From Castor canadensis (Eukaryota; Chordata; Mammalia; Rodentia; Castoridae), in NCBI RefSeq assembly GCF_047511655.1, contig NC_133391.1, positions 109,219,384 through 109,283,383 on the forward strand: a stretch of DNA of 64,000 bases, given 5' to 3'. Each line of letters starts with the position of its first letter. Position 1 is the stretch's first letter. The position numbers were made by a program, and so were the translations under genes. Below the pieces are notes generated by a model. It saw nothing but the letters and a program-made list of their open reading frames with translations, did not search any database and had not been told where the DNA came from. This document shows positions 1 through 9,110 of the stretch, piece after piece.

Positions 1-2984
1 ATCAATGTCACTACAATATCCCTTCTGTCAATTAACCTACACTGGTTTAGCTCAATTACTCAAAAGAAGAACAATTTACTGGCACCTTGAAAGATTAAAT
101 TCCTAATTCCTAACTTTCTCTTTTTCAGGTAAAACCAAATTAATCATAACTCTAACCCATTATTTTGCCTATATCTTAACAAAGTGTTTCTCAAGGGACT
201 GTGAGATGGACACAGAAAGGAGCAGAAGCAAGGATAGCAGCTCAAAGATGGCTCCTGGTAATTAAATTGGAAATCTCATGGGAGGCTTCCAAAAATATCC
301 ATGTCTTTGTCAGACTATTCCCTCCAACTTTCCAGAAAGTTGCTTTTGGTTATCTGGGTACTATTTTTAAATTCTCCTAGATTTCTTCCAGAGCTTTCTT
401 TTCTCTTCAAGAAATCACACAACAAATATTTTCCTGCCAGACCTATTGGCTGTCAGAGCATCAGCTTCCACTTCCCCATGAATATCAAGCACAGTTATTT
501 AGAGATTTCTAGCTATTGAGCCAAAAACCTACTTATTCTCCAAGTCTCTGAAGCAAATTATTTTGCAAAAGAGAAAATGTTAAAAACATGGATCACATGG
601 TATCTGATATAGTAATGCTATTAAAGTGTTAAAACACTTCTTAAAATATCTTTATTTTATCTGTGGTTATTGATAGTTCTCCACTTCTAATATAATCTTT
701 CTTTGTTACTTTTCAAAGTCATTCATATTCATTTCTAGGAGAACAATTTGAATGAAAAGTCTATTGGCCATATAAACAGAATAAAATTATAATGATTCAT
801 GAAAAGCAACAAAAAATATGTCCATATGGACATATGGAAGTTGACTGAAGCTTGCAGGAGAAACTTGTACTGTTCAATATAATAAATTACAAAGTCAACT
901 TTGATGAGATATTGAGGACAAATATAACAGCACATATATAAACTTAATGGAGCTGAATGATATTCGTTCTTAAGAACAATTTATTAAAGTTTGAGGAACT
1001 CTGATGGCTGGTTATTTAACTGTTGATAACTTGAAATTAACTGGTATAGAAGTATTTTCTACCTTAGAAATCAGAAAATTCCACAAATCAGCACATTTTT
1101 CTGAAGAAATCCTCTGGGTAGGCAAATTACAAAAAGTTACCAGCGTACATGCCAAAGCTACAGGGGTTGGACTTGATAGCACAGCCTGAACAACCATACT
1201 CAACAGACCAGTCATGGTGGGACTAGAACCAGGTTGAAATTGTTCGTCTTTGCAACTACTCGGACTGCTCTCTGTGTAGCTTTTATCTTTGAAGACTTGG
1301 TTTACGCATTACCTTACCTTACCAGACTGGGCCAGTGCTATTTCCCAAAACATCCTTGAATTCTTCTGTGCTAATACCAATGTAAAACTTTTACCTTTAA
1401 AAAAAGTCCTGCAAGTTCAAAGATAGAAATCAAATCACACAGACCTAGCATAATGTCTCCTACAGAGTAGGTATTTAACAAATATTTGTTTAGGTATGTA
1501 TCCCTTGAAAACCCAAGACAGATGATGATAGTGTTTGCTTCTTTGTTAAACATTTCTAAAGAGAAGAAGAAAACTAATGGTGGAGAAACTTTAGTAGCAT
1601 GCAGTCTAATCCACTTGACAGATTCAGTAAAGAGCCCCTTTTTAATTAGGCAAGTATAAACGTAGCATTTTGAATTATTAATGCACACTGCCTCTCATTT
1701 AGCCTAAGCATATGTTTAGGTAGATTCTTAAAAATAAACTCCTTCAACTTAACTCCATTTTATGAAGTTGTATGCTTTAGGATATTATTTGTAAGTATTA
1801 TGAAAGATACTAACTAACTAGCTAACAGTGAGGTTTTTTACCATCTATATTTACAAAGTAAATGTAGAGTCTCTGACAATTTTTTTCTTAACTATAAAAA
1901 ATGCCATCATTATAATTGGTGTGATGTTACTGCAATCACGATAACAATAATCTGCATATTAAGTGCTTAGGTTTGTAATTTAGAAGATAATACTCAATAA
2001 ATGAAATATTTGAAAGAGTTATTTTCATTTATTGTTCCAAAAAGCTATGTGTTAAGAATTCCTAATAATAGCTTACTCTAAAAACTCAAGATCTACCAGA
2101 GTCTATAAAGCCAGGCATGTGTACAACCTAAGACTGTTCTGACATTTTCATAGCGTTTTCAGTTTTTGTAAGCAGTCATTTAAGTCAAAAGGTAATAAAC
2201 CATAAAAGCTGTGCTGTGGTGGCAGTAGTTTCATAAAACTGCCTCAACAGTGAAATTAGTAATATATTGCACTGTTTGAGAACATGTCTTTTTCAGATGT
2301 TATCTAAATGCAACTTTCAAAACCCTAGGGAAAAAGACATTACATTTTAATTTTACAGGTGAACTACAGAAGCTTCGGGATACATTAATTGAAATTCCTG
2401 AGTACTTGTTTGTTCAACATGCTAGCCAGCGATTACCTAAACTTAATTTTTTAAACTTATTTTAGTTCCTCATAAGCTGAGGGAAGAAACAATGAGAAAA
2501 TATCTAAAAGAATGATCAATAGAGTATTAGGAAAGATGAGAAGCATCATACTTGCCCAGTAATGGGTCAGAGTTTATATAAATTATGGCACAGCTACATA
2601 ATGAACTATACTGTGCATTCAGACAAATGCTACAAAATATATTTATCATATTTTACAAAGGAATGTAGAGGTTTTATTGCTCAGTTTAAAAGGCCTATTT
2701 AAAAATACAAATATTATGAACCTTGAAGGATAAAAGCATAGTAATCTACCTAACAAAAATGGGGCAAATTTGGTAGTTAGTAAGTGGAAAAATCCGTGTG
2801 CATTAGCAGTATTTATTTACTGGGTACTGTCTAAAGTCAGTTTTCTGAATGTCATTATTAAAAAGAAACTTAATTTTTATTTTAGAAACTGTGGTAGAAA
2901 ATTTTGCATGAATAAACTGCATAAAATTCCTTTTATTAATCCCTCCCTGAAATAATGCTTGTTTTTGTTCTCAAAAAAATGTTT
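1..2984. other. Unique AT-rich non-coding DNA
   Basis: No gene, RNA gene or recognisable repeat was found here. All open frames are short, lack recognisable motifs and occur at the density expected by chance in AT-rich DNA. Confidence 0.6.
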
Positions 2985-3190
2985 TGTGGTTGCTGGGGAC
3001 TGAATTCAGGTCCTCATGTTTATTAAAACAGCGCTCTAAGACTTGAGCATGTCCTGAATCCTTTTTGCTTTTTAGTTAGTTTACAGAATGCAGCCTCACA
3101 GCGACTTTGCCCACACTGACTTCAAACTCTGATTCTCCTGTCCCCCCTCCAAGTAAGTGGGATTACAAGCTTGTACCTGGTAACATGCCT
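2985..3190 (-). repeat. B1+ID composite SINE, antisense
   Basis: Read on the minus strand, a 7SL-derived B1 part (its 3' half is visible as the antisense of the 'AAGTAAGTGGGATTACAAGC' block near 3150) is followed by an ID-like tRNA-derived part (antisense 'GCTGGGGACTGAATTCAGG' near 2992). The order B1 then ID matches B1-dID-type composites of some rodents. Diverged, with no target-site duplication identified. Confidence 0.6.
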
Positions 3191-3940
3191 ACTCTGTACC
3201 CAAACTGCTTAAAATTGTGTTTTGTTCTGATGTTTTTAATTCAAACCAAAATAACGTTGTACTCATACCCTGATATATTAGCCTTGCTAAAGCAGCATAA
3301 AGCAATTCAGACCAAAAAATGTAAAAATTAAATAAATTGATTGCAATCAGATGAACAAACAGAGCTTCAAAGTGGGAATGAATGAAGAGGTTAATAAGGA
3401 AGAGGGACTTAAAGTCCTGAAAGGTGGACAGTCCGAATACAGAAAGTTTTGAAAACTATTTAATTAAGAGGTGGAGTTCTCAGAAATAGCTCTGATATTT
3501 TAGGGACAAAGTGTTTCTGCCTTCCACTAAAGTAAGAAATGCCATGATTCATGGATTGTGCTCTGGTTCAGGATAGAGGGGGAAAAAAATCTTCAGAATA
3601 CCAATGAGAGAGCATAGAGAAAAAGGGAAAACAAATCTAGGAAATAAGCACATTAATACATGGAAACAAAACCCCATATCATTTCCAATTCAAGGATAAA
3701 TGAATAAAACAGCTCTACTAAAGCTAAGCATTAATGCCAATCTGTAGGGAGGACTATAAATGGAAAGGTAAATTGAGGTTAGATTATAGAAAGCACTGAA
3801 AGCTAAGGAGAGTAGCAGACTTTAACAAGTATGAATAATCACTGCTGATTTCTAAGCTAGAGTTTAGAAAGATTTAAATGGTGTAAAATGAAATAGAAGT
3901 ACAAAAGGAGTAGAAAAACAGTCAGTCTTAACAACCCACT
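3191..3940. other. Unassigned non-coding DNA
   Basis: Purine-biased sequence with no gene or confident repeat match. Some of it may be old repeat beyond recognition by eye. Confidence 0.45.
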
Positions 3941-4080
3941 ACATTCCATGCACAGTGCTCAGTAATTTCTCACTTACTATTTACAACAAACCCTTGAAGT
4001 ATATGTTATAATTTTCATTTTACAGATGAGAAAATTGGGCTTCATATATTTTAAGTAATATTCCTTCTCAAGGTGGAAAA
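3940..4080 (-). repeat. MIR SINE relic, antisense
   Basis: The block 'TTTTACAGATGAGAAAATTG' near 4018 is the antisense of the MIR core (consensus TTTTACAGATGAGGAAACTG). It is preceded by the expected antisense stretch about a low-frequency TTTACAACAA segment. Ancient mammalian SINE. Confidence 0.65.
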
Positions 4081-5029
4081 AATGGAGAACATTAAGAAAG
4101 AGTTGAGAAGCCAGGACACTGGAAAGGTAGAGCAAAAACTTCCAAAAATCCAACCCTTCATAAAATCAATGGAGACACTGTCAAAAATGGTCAAAATCAA
4201 CTTTTCCAGAACTCTGGAAATTAAGGAAAGTTTGCAAGAATTTGAGGAGTGTTATTAAAAATGCCTAAACTTTGGTAAAGAGAGCAAGCTATTTTGGTTA
4301 TCTGGCATGACACATGCCCATTGCAACTTCCCCAAATGTACAGTAGCCATGAAAACCAGCAGCACTGTAACCATGGCAAATGTAAACCAGCAGCCTGGCA
4401 GGAACTGGGAGAAGCAGACTGGATTTAGAGTCCCATAAAAGTCCCATCTCTACAGAACTGTGGCTATTTTTCATGTCTACTAATTCCCTGGAAAATCTCC
4501 ATTCACGAGGTTTGTCATTACTCAATTTGACTCAAGACTCCCTCAATAGGAAAATCTCTATCCACAGAGTTTTTGTAAAAATAATTAACCACAATTACTA
4601 ACAGTTTAACTGCATGAAGTGAAAGTAGTCATTGGGGAAAAAAGCAGAGGCAGGCTAAGAAACTTAAAAGGGAATATCTGGGTAAATAGATATCTATCAG
4701 GGACTCTGAAGTCTTCTAAGATGTTCCTGGAGTTCTAGAAGGTTATGCAGGGATGGATGCATATGCAGGAATGGTACATAAATGTCCTTATCTCTCACCT
4801 CTGAATGACCTCTAGGCCCTCTACAAGGAGGAAATGAAGACTAATGCTGAATTGTAAACTACAGAAGATGCCCCAATACACAAAAGACTCCTCAGCAAAC
4901 AGTAGAAACATATAGATTAAATGCAGTTAAGGAAATTCATATATATTAGCTGACTGTTCAGCCAACTTGGCAATGACTTCTATTTGTATATAACAGAGAA
5001 TACAGGGCAAGTCCAAGAAAGATATTAAA
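4081..5029. other. Unassigned; possible old LTR-like mosaic
   Basis: Nothing coding is supported. The part at about 4290-4600 has higher complexity and GC than its surroundings and looks like an old interspersed element, perhaps LTR-derived, but I could not name it. Confidence 0.3.
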
Positions 5030-5292
5030 CAAACAAGTAAAAACAGCAAACAGCAGCAACAACAATCCTGGAGAGTGCAAGAGGTTCTGATTTGAATGAT
5101 GCCAAATTATTTAAGTTTGCACTGTCCATTTTTCAACAAAAGTGACAAGAGATAGAAAAGAGTAAGAAAGTATGGTCCACACAGATGGAAAAAGCATTCA
5201 GCAGAAACTTCCATAACAAAGCATTGATGCTAAGCTTAACTAAATATAGGCCTTAAATTAGTTACTATAAACATGCATAAAATATAAATGAT

Positions 5293-5411
5293 GTCATATT
5301 TAAATAATTTAGAGAAAAGTTGAGAACAAATGTTTCACCAAAATAGAAGGTATGAATAAAGAGCTAATTATTGAAAAAAAACCAAAGAGAAATTCTGGAA
5401 TTGAAAAATAC
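5293..5411 (+). repeat. Inverted repeat, left arm (in old L1/HAL1)
   Basis: This 119-bp arm is about 92 % identical to the reverse complement of 5841-5960 (I count roughly ten differences, including one or two single-base gaps). It is the original: it lies in normal order within the ORF1-like sequence. Confidence 0.85.
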
Positions 5412-5840
5412 AATCACTGAAATAAATCTTTACTAGGAAAGCTCAACATTAGATTTGAATTTGAGGAAGGAAACAAATCAGTGATCTTGAGATTAAGTCA
5501 ATTGAAATTATCTGGTCTGAGAAACAGAAAGCAAAATATTGAAGAAAAATGAGCAGAGTCTCAGAGATCTGTGAGACATCATCTAGCAGAACAACATATT
5601 CACAGTATGAGCCCAAAAAGAAAAAGGAGAAGAAAGAAGAAAGTTGAAAGCACAACTGCCAAAATTTTATGGCCGTATTTTACATTGTAAAACAATTTTG
5701 ATGAGAAATGTTAATCAAAATACCCAAGAAGCATAACAAACTCTATTAGGATAAACTTAAAATGTCCACACATAATAGTCAAACTGCCACAGCCAAAGAT
5801 AAGGGAACATTGAGAGCAGCAAGAGAGAAAATACTCATAT

Positions 5841-5960
5841 GTATTTTTCAATTTCAGAATTTCTCTTTGGTTGTTTTCAACAATTAGCTCTTTATTCATA
5901 CCTTCTATTTTGGTGAACCATTTATTCTCAGCCTTTCTTTAAATTATTTAAATATTGGAC
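5841..5960 (-). repeat. Inverted repeat, right arm (duplicated copy)
   Basis: This 120-bp block is an inverted copy of 5293-5411. It sits between two parts of the element's ORF1-like sequence that are otherwise consecutive (ending near 5840, resuming near 5961). It is therefore an insertion, with at most a few to a dozen bases of the host element lost. The loop between the arms is about 430 bp. No poly-A tail or target-site duplication is seen, which argues against retrotransposition. Confidence 0.85.
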
Positions 5961-6385
5961 ACCTAAAATAAACTTAACAACTAACTTCTCATTAGAAACC
6001 TAGTGATAAGAAAGAAGTGGGATGACATAGTCAAAGTGCTGAAGGAAAAAAACACCAAAATATACTTCAGCCAAGAGTGTCACATCCCATGAAAGTGACA
6101 GAGAAATTAATATATTTCTAGATTAAAAAAAACACAGAAAATTGTTACTAACACATGTAGCCTGTGAGAAATAATAAAAGGAAACTTCAGATTTCAATGA
6201 AAGTATATCAGATAGTAGTTTGAATTCACATAAAATATAAAAATATCCATAGGTAACTATATGCACATATGCAAATGTAAAGTTGTTTTTGGCACCCTCC
6301 TCCTTTGAGATTTGGGAGACGACTATATAAAATAATAGTAATAAAACTAAATTGATAAGCTTACAACATATAAATATGCCATTTG

Positions 6386-6574
6386 TTCTTTTGTTCTAAA
6401 ATTTTTATTTATTTTATTTTTTGCTTGCCATGCTGGGGATGCATTTACAAAAGTTCTTACAATATAGCAAATATATCATACTTGTATTCACCGCCTCCAT
6501 CATTCTCTATGATCCCCCACCTCAATTCCTGAAATCATTTCAAAAGGTCTGATTGTGTACATGTATGCAAATGA
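6386..6574 (-). mobile_element. L1 3'-end fragment, antisense, with TSD
   Basis: Read on the minus strand, this is the 3' end of an intermediate-age L1 subfamily (terminal 'GTAAGAACTTTTGTAAATGC' block, then an A-rich tail antisense to 6390-6420). Imperfect 16-bp direct repeats at 6370-6385 and 6575-6590 (14 of 16 match) look like the target-site duplication. It is inserted in the old L1/HAL1. Confidence 0.7.
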
Positions 6575-6718
6575 ATAAATATGCAATGTGTATACCAACC
6601 ATAGCAAAAATAATCAGAGCAGGAATAGAGCTGTATTGAAGAAACCTTTTTTATACTATTAAAATTAAGTTGGTATTAATCTAAACTACATAGTTTTAAG
6701 ACGTTAATTTATAAATAT

Positions 6719-6734
6719 CTTGGTAATTACCAAG
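6719..6734. repeat. 16-bp perfect palindrome
   Basis: CTTGGTAATTACCAAG reads the same on both strands. It is probably chance within the old L1 sequence. No protein-binding role is claimed. Confidence 0.5.
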
Positions 6735-6743
6735 AAAATAGCT

Positions 6744-7035
6744 AATGTTCTTTTTTTTCTCTTGCAAAATCATAGAACAGGAGGGCAGAACTGGGGGACC
6801 AGTGGGAGAAGGGAAGAGGTGGGGAAAGGGTGCGGAAGGGTGAATGTAGTGCAAATACTGTGTACATGTGTGTAGAAATGGAAAAATGAGGCTTATTGAA
6901 ACTATTCTAGGAATTGGGGGAGAAGGGATAAAGGAGAATGGTGGAGAGGGTGCATTCAAGTATGATATATTTCATATATTGTAAGAACTTTTGAGAATGC
7001 CACAATGTAGCCCCCACACAACAATAAAAAGAGAA
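6744..7035 (+). mobile_element. L1 3'-UTR fragment, sense (copy 1)
   Basis: 5'-truncated L1 3' end of the intermediate-age subfamily also seen at 37446, 41395, 42765 and 50405. It contains 'AGGGCAGAACTGGGGGACC', a purine-rich stretch (6800-6840), the block ending 'GTAAGAACTTTTGAGAATGC', and AATAAA followed by an A-rich tail near 7023-7045. Confidence 0.75.
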
Positions 7036-7094
7036 GAAAAAAAATTGAGAAACATCTTTAGCACATGTTCGTGTCATACCAAAACTCTATCAAC

Positions 7095-7385
7095 ATGTTC
7101 CATCTCAACAGGTTCTGCCCGAAGTGGAAGTGAGGGGGGTTGACACCAGTGGTGGGGGAGGTAATGGGGAAAGTGGTAGGAAGGTGCATATGGTGCAAAT
7201 AACTTATACCCAAGTATGTAAAGGCAAAAATTATACCTGTTGAATCTGTTCCAGGAATTAAGGGGGGGGGGTGAAAGAGAGCAGTGGAGGGGGTGAATTT
7301 AAGTAAGATATATTTGATACACTGTGGGAACCTTAGTAAATGCTACAATGTACCCCCATGCAACACAACAACAATAATAGTTTTA
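7095..7385 (+). mobile_element. L1 3'-UTR fragment, sense (copy 2)
   Basis: Second copy of the same 3'-UTR type, directly downstream and in the same orientation. It contains a run of ten G at about 7261, the block ending 'AATGCTACAATGTACCCCC', then CAACAACAATAATAG. It diverges clearly from copy 1, so this is not a recent tandem duplication. Confidence 0.7.
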
Positions 7386-7661
7386 AAAAATCTCTGTCAA
7401 ATCAAAAACTCTACAAGTTTCAGGGTACGGCTTTACATTGTCATAATATAAATTATATTGTAAGACTTTAGATTTAATTTGATTGCTGATGATATAAACT
7501 AAATAATGCTCTTCTTGTCTTCTTTGGCTACACAATATTACCAAAGATACACATTTGCTGTTGTCAAAAAATATCATTTAATGTAGGCCATTAATCAACC
7601 AACAAAACTTTCAATTTGTAGAAACCTACTCAGCCTTCTAGGAAACTCCAGTCAAGACTCC
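7386..7661. other. Unassigned non-coding DNA
   Basis: AT-rich, nothing recognised. Confidence 0.4.
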
Positions 7662-7676
7662 TCAAACCTCAATCTT
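7662..7676. repeat. TSD, left copy, of 46-bp L1 insertion
   Basis: TCAAACCTCAATCTT, repeated exactly at 7723-7737. Confidence 0.9.
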
Positions 7677-7722
7677 TTTTATTTATTTTTTATTATTCAT
7701 TTATTCACATGTGCATACATTG
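7677..7722 (-). mobile_element. Ultra-short L1 3'-end insertion (46 bp)
   Basis: On the minus strand this reads as the last ~25 bases of the L1 3' end (CAATGTATGCACATGTGAAT) followed by AATAAATGAATAATA and an A-rich tail. It matches the end of the L1 at 35682-36341. The perfect 15-bp direct repeats on both sides show that it is a complete insertion event, extremely 5'-truncated. Confidence 0.88.
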
Positions 7723-7737
7723 TCAAACCTCAATCTT
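7723..7737. repeat. TSD, right copy, of 46-bp L1 insertion
   Basis: Exact repeat of 7662-7676. Confidence 0.9.
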
Positions 7738-7940
7738 GAAACTGCCTTTTTCTGCATTTCTATATTTCAGGGACTTATGTTTGTATCACCATTACTTAGG
7801 TAATGCTTTTCCTGCATTTTATACTATCAACTATATGTTGCTATATTTCTTCATCATTTAAGTCACTTGAATGTTTTCTAGTGAAATCAGCTTATACATG
7901 GTTTCCTCTCAAGAATTGATGTAACAATAAGGCTATCTTT

Positions 7941-7955
7941 AAAATCTTAGGTTAT
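7941..7955. repeat. TSD, left copy, of the young full-ended L1
   Basis: AAAATCTTAGGTTAT, identical to 13450-13464. It is preceded by TTT, so the insertion site is TTT|AAAA, the preferred nick site of L1 endonuclease. Confidence 0.95.
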
Positions 7956-8445
7956 GAGAGAATTCCAAGATGGCGGCTAGAGGTAGGAAGCAGAAAGCGA
8001 GCCTCCTATAGTGAAATCTTGGAAAGACGCTGGAGACACACTTTGCAGGCATAATCACCAAGAAAAGGCAAAACTTTGACCCCTCCACATCTCCAGCCGG
8101 TGCAGAGAATCTCCACTTCACGTTAAATGGAGAACCGAGGAGGGCCCCCGGGGCCGCCAGTGGCCGGCGCCCATACGGCTTGGGAAGACGCCGACCAGGT
8201 GAGCTTCGCGGTACCGCGGTACCCCACAGACAAGCCTGGGCCAGAGCAGCATAGCCCCCTGGACAGACTGACCTCCACCCGGGAAAAAAAGAGAAACTGA
8301 GTAATAAGCAATAAGAACAGTTAAGACACGCTGGAAAGAGGGTGAGGCACCCTGAGCGCTGAAGATTGGGGGAAGGGAATCCTTCCCGGCACTGTAAATA
8401 AACAAGCCAGGCGGGCCGGAGAGGCTCAAGACCTGTGAAAAGAAA
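7956..8445 (+). promoter_or_regulatory. L1 5'UTR / internal promoter
   Basis: GC-rich leader with many CpGs (8100-8230), unlike the AT-rich flanks. A YY1-like motif at 7965-7977 probably positions transcription start. A strong unused splice donor, CAG|GTGAGC, lies at 8198/8199, and a 12-bp palindrome CGCGGTACCGCG at 8207-8218. The frame of ORF1 has a stop at 8395-8397, so the leader does not extend ORF1. The boundary with ORF1-derived sequence is uncertain and may lie near 8430. Confidence 0.8.
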
Positions 8446-9060
8446 ATGCAAGAACTCACTGACTCCATCAAAAGACCAAACTTGAGAATCATGGGCATCG
8501 AAGAAGGAGAAGAGGTGCAAGCGAAGGGAATGCGTAATATATTCAACAAAATAATAATGGAAAATTTCCCAAATCTAGAGAAAGATATTCCCATACAAAT
8601 GCAAGAGGCCTCCAGGACACCAAACAGACCAGATCAAAATAGAACTACTCCACGACATATCATCATTAAAACAACAAGTTCAGAAACTAAGCAAAGAATA
8701 CTGAAGGCTGCAAGAGAGAAAAAACAAGTAACATACAAAGGTAAACCCATCAAAATCACAGCAGACTTCTCAACAGAAACATTAAAAGCAAGAAGAGCGT
8801 GGGGTGAGATCTTCCGGGCACTGAATGAAAATAACTTCAACCCGAGGATACTCTACCCAGCAAAGCTATCATTCAAAATAGATGGAGCAATAAAAGTCTT
8901 CCATGATAAGCAGAAACTAAAACAATATGTGACCACAAAGCCACCATTACAAAAGATTCTGCAAGGGATCCTGCACACAGAAAGTGACACCCAACTTAAC
9001 CATGAAAAGGCAGGCAGCACCAAACCACAGGATAAGAAAAAGCAAGACAGTAGAGAGTAA
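8446..9060 (+). CDS. L1 ORF1p, N-terminally shortened (204 aa)
   Basis: ORF1p is the RNA-binding nucleic-acid chaperone of the L1 ribonucleoprotein, normally a coiled-coil trimer of about 340 residues. Here only the RNA-binding half is encoded. Residues 11-18 (PNLRIMGI) begin the RRM, TPRHIIIK lies at 68-75, and the C-terminal domain follows (AAREKKQVTYKGKPIKITAD at 88-107, YPAKLSF at 137-143). The coiled coil that drives trimerisation is absent. Met at 8446 is the first in-frame start after the stop at 8395 and corresponds to an internal position of normal ORF1p, so translation from it may be weak. The tail is rich in Lys/Gln. The reading frame has no internal stop or shift. Function as a chaperone is doubtful without trimerisation. 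The ORF2 start lies 50 bp beyond the stop codon, as expected for L1. Confidence 0.85.
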   Translation: MQELTDSIKRPNLRIMGIEEGEEVQAKGMRNIFNKIIMENFPNLEKDIPIQMQEASRTPNRPDQNRTTPRHIIIKTTSSETKQRILKAAREKKQVTYKGKPIKITADFSTETLKARRAWGEIFRALNENNFNPRILYPAKLSFKIDGAIKVFHDKQKLKQYVTTKPPLQKILQGILHTESDTQLNHEKAGSTKPQDKKKQDSRE

Positions 9061-9110
9061 CATCAAGTTAGGTACACACAATCAAACCTTCAAACAACTA
9101 AGATAACTAA
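9061..9110 (+). other. L1 inter-ORF spacer
   Basis: 50 bp between the ORF1 stop and the ORF2 ATG, similar to the 63 bp of human L1. ORF2 would depend on termination/reinitiation, as in other mammalian L1s. Confidence 0.8.

Larger units (their letters stand above)
5030..6743 (+). mobile_element. Ancient L1/HAL1-type ORF1 region, sense
   Basis: The sequence follows the ORF1 region and downstream part of old L1ME/HAL1-type elements. It runs from a coiled-coil-encoding stretch (around 5340-5600, many GAA/AAG/CAG codons) through the RNA-binding domain equivalent (5700-5840) to the C-terminal domain region (5970-6120), then non-coding downstream sequence (6230-6380 and 6600-6740). Many frameshifts and stops are present, so no protein is made. 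The element is interrupted twice: by an inverted copy of its own sequence at 5841-5960, and by an antisense L1 3' end at about 6386-6574. Half-L1 (HAL1) is favoured because ORF1-like sequence runs into non-coding sequence and not into ORF2, but an L1 fragment is possible. Confidence 0.65.

Noticed and set aside
8190..8210. CAG|GTGAGC in the L1 5'UTR as the donor used in a splicing event
   Set aside because: The sequence beyond it is retained, so this donor was not used in the RNA that gave rise to this copy.
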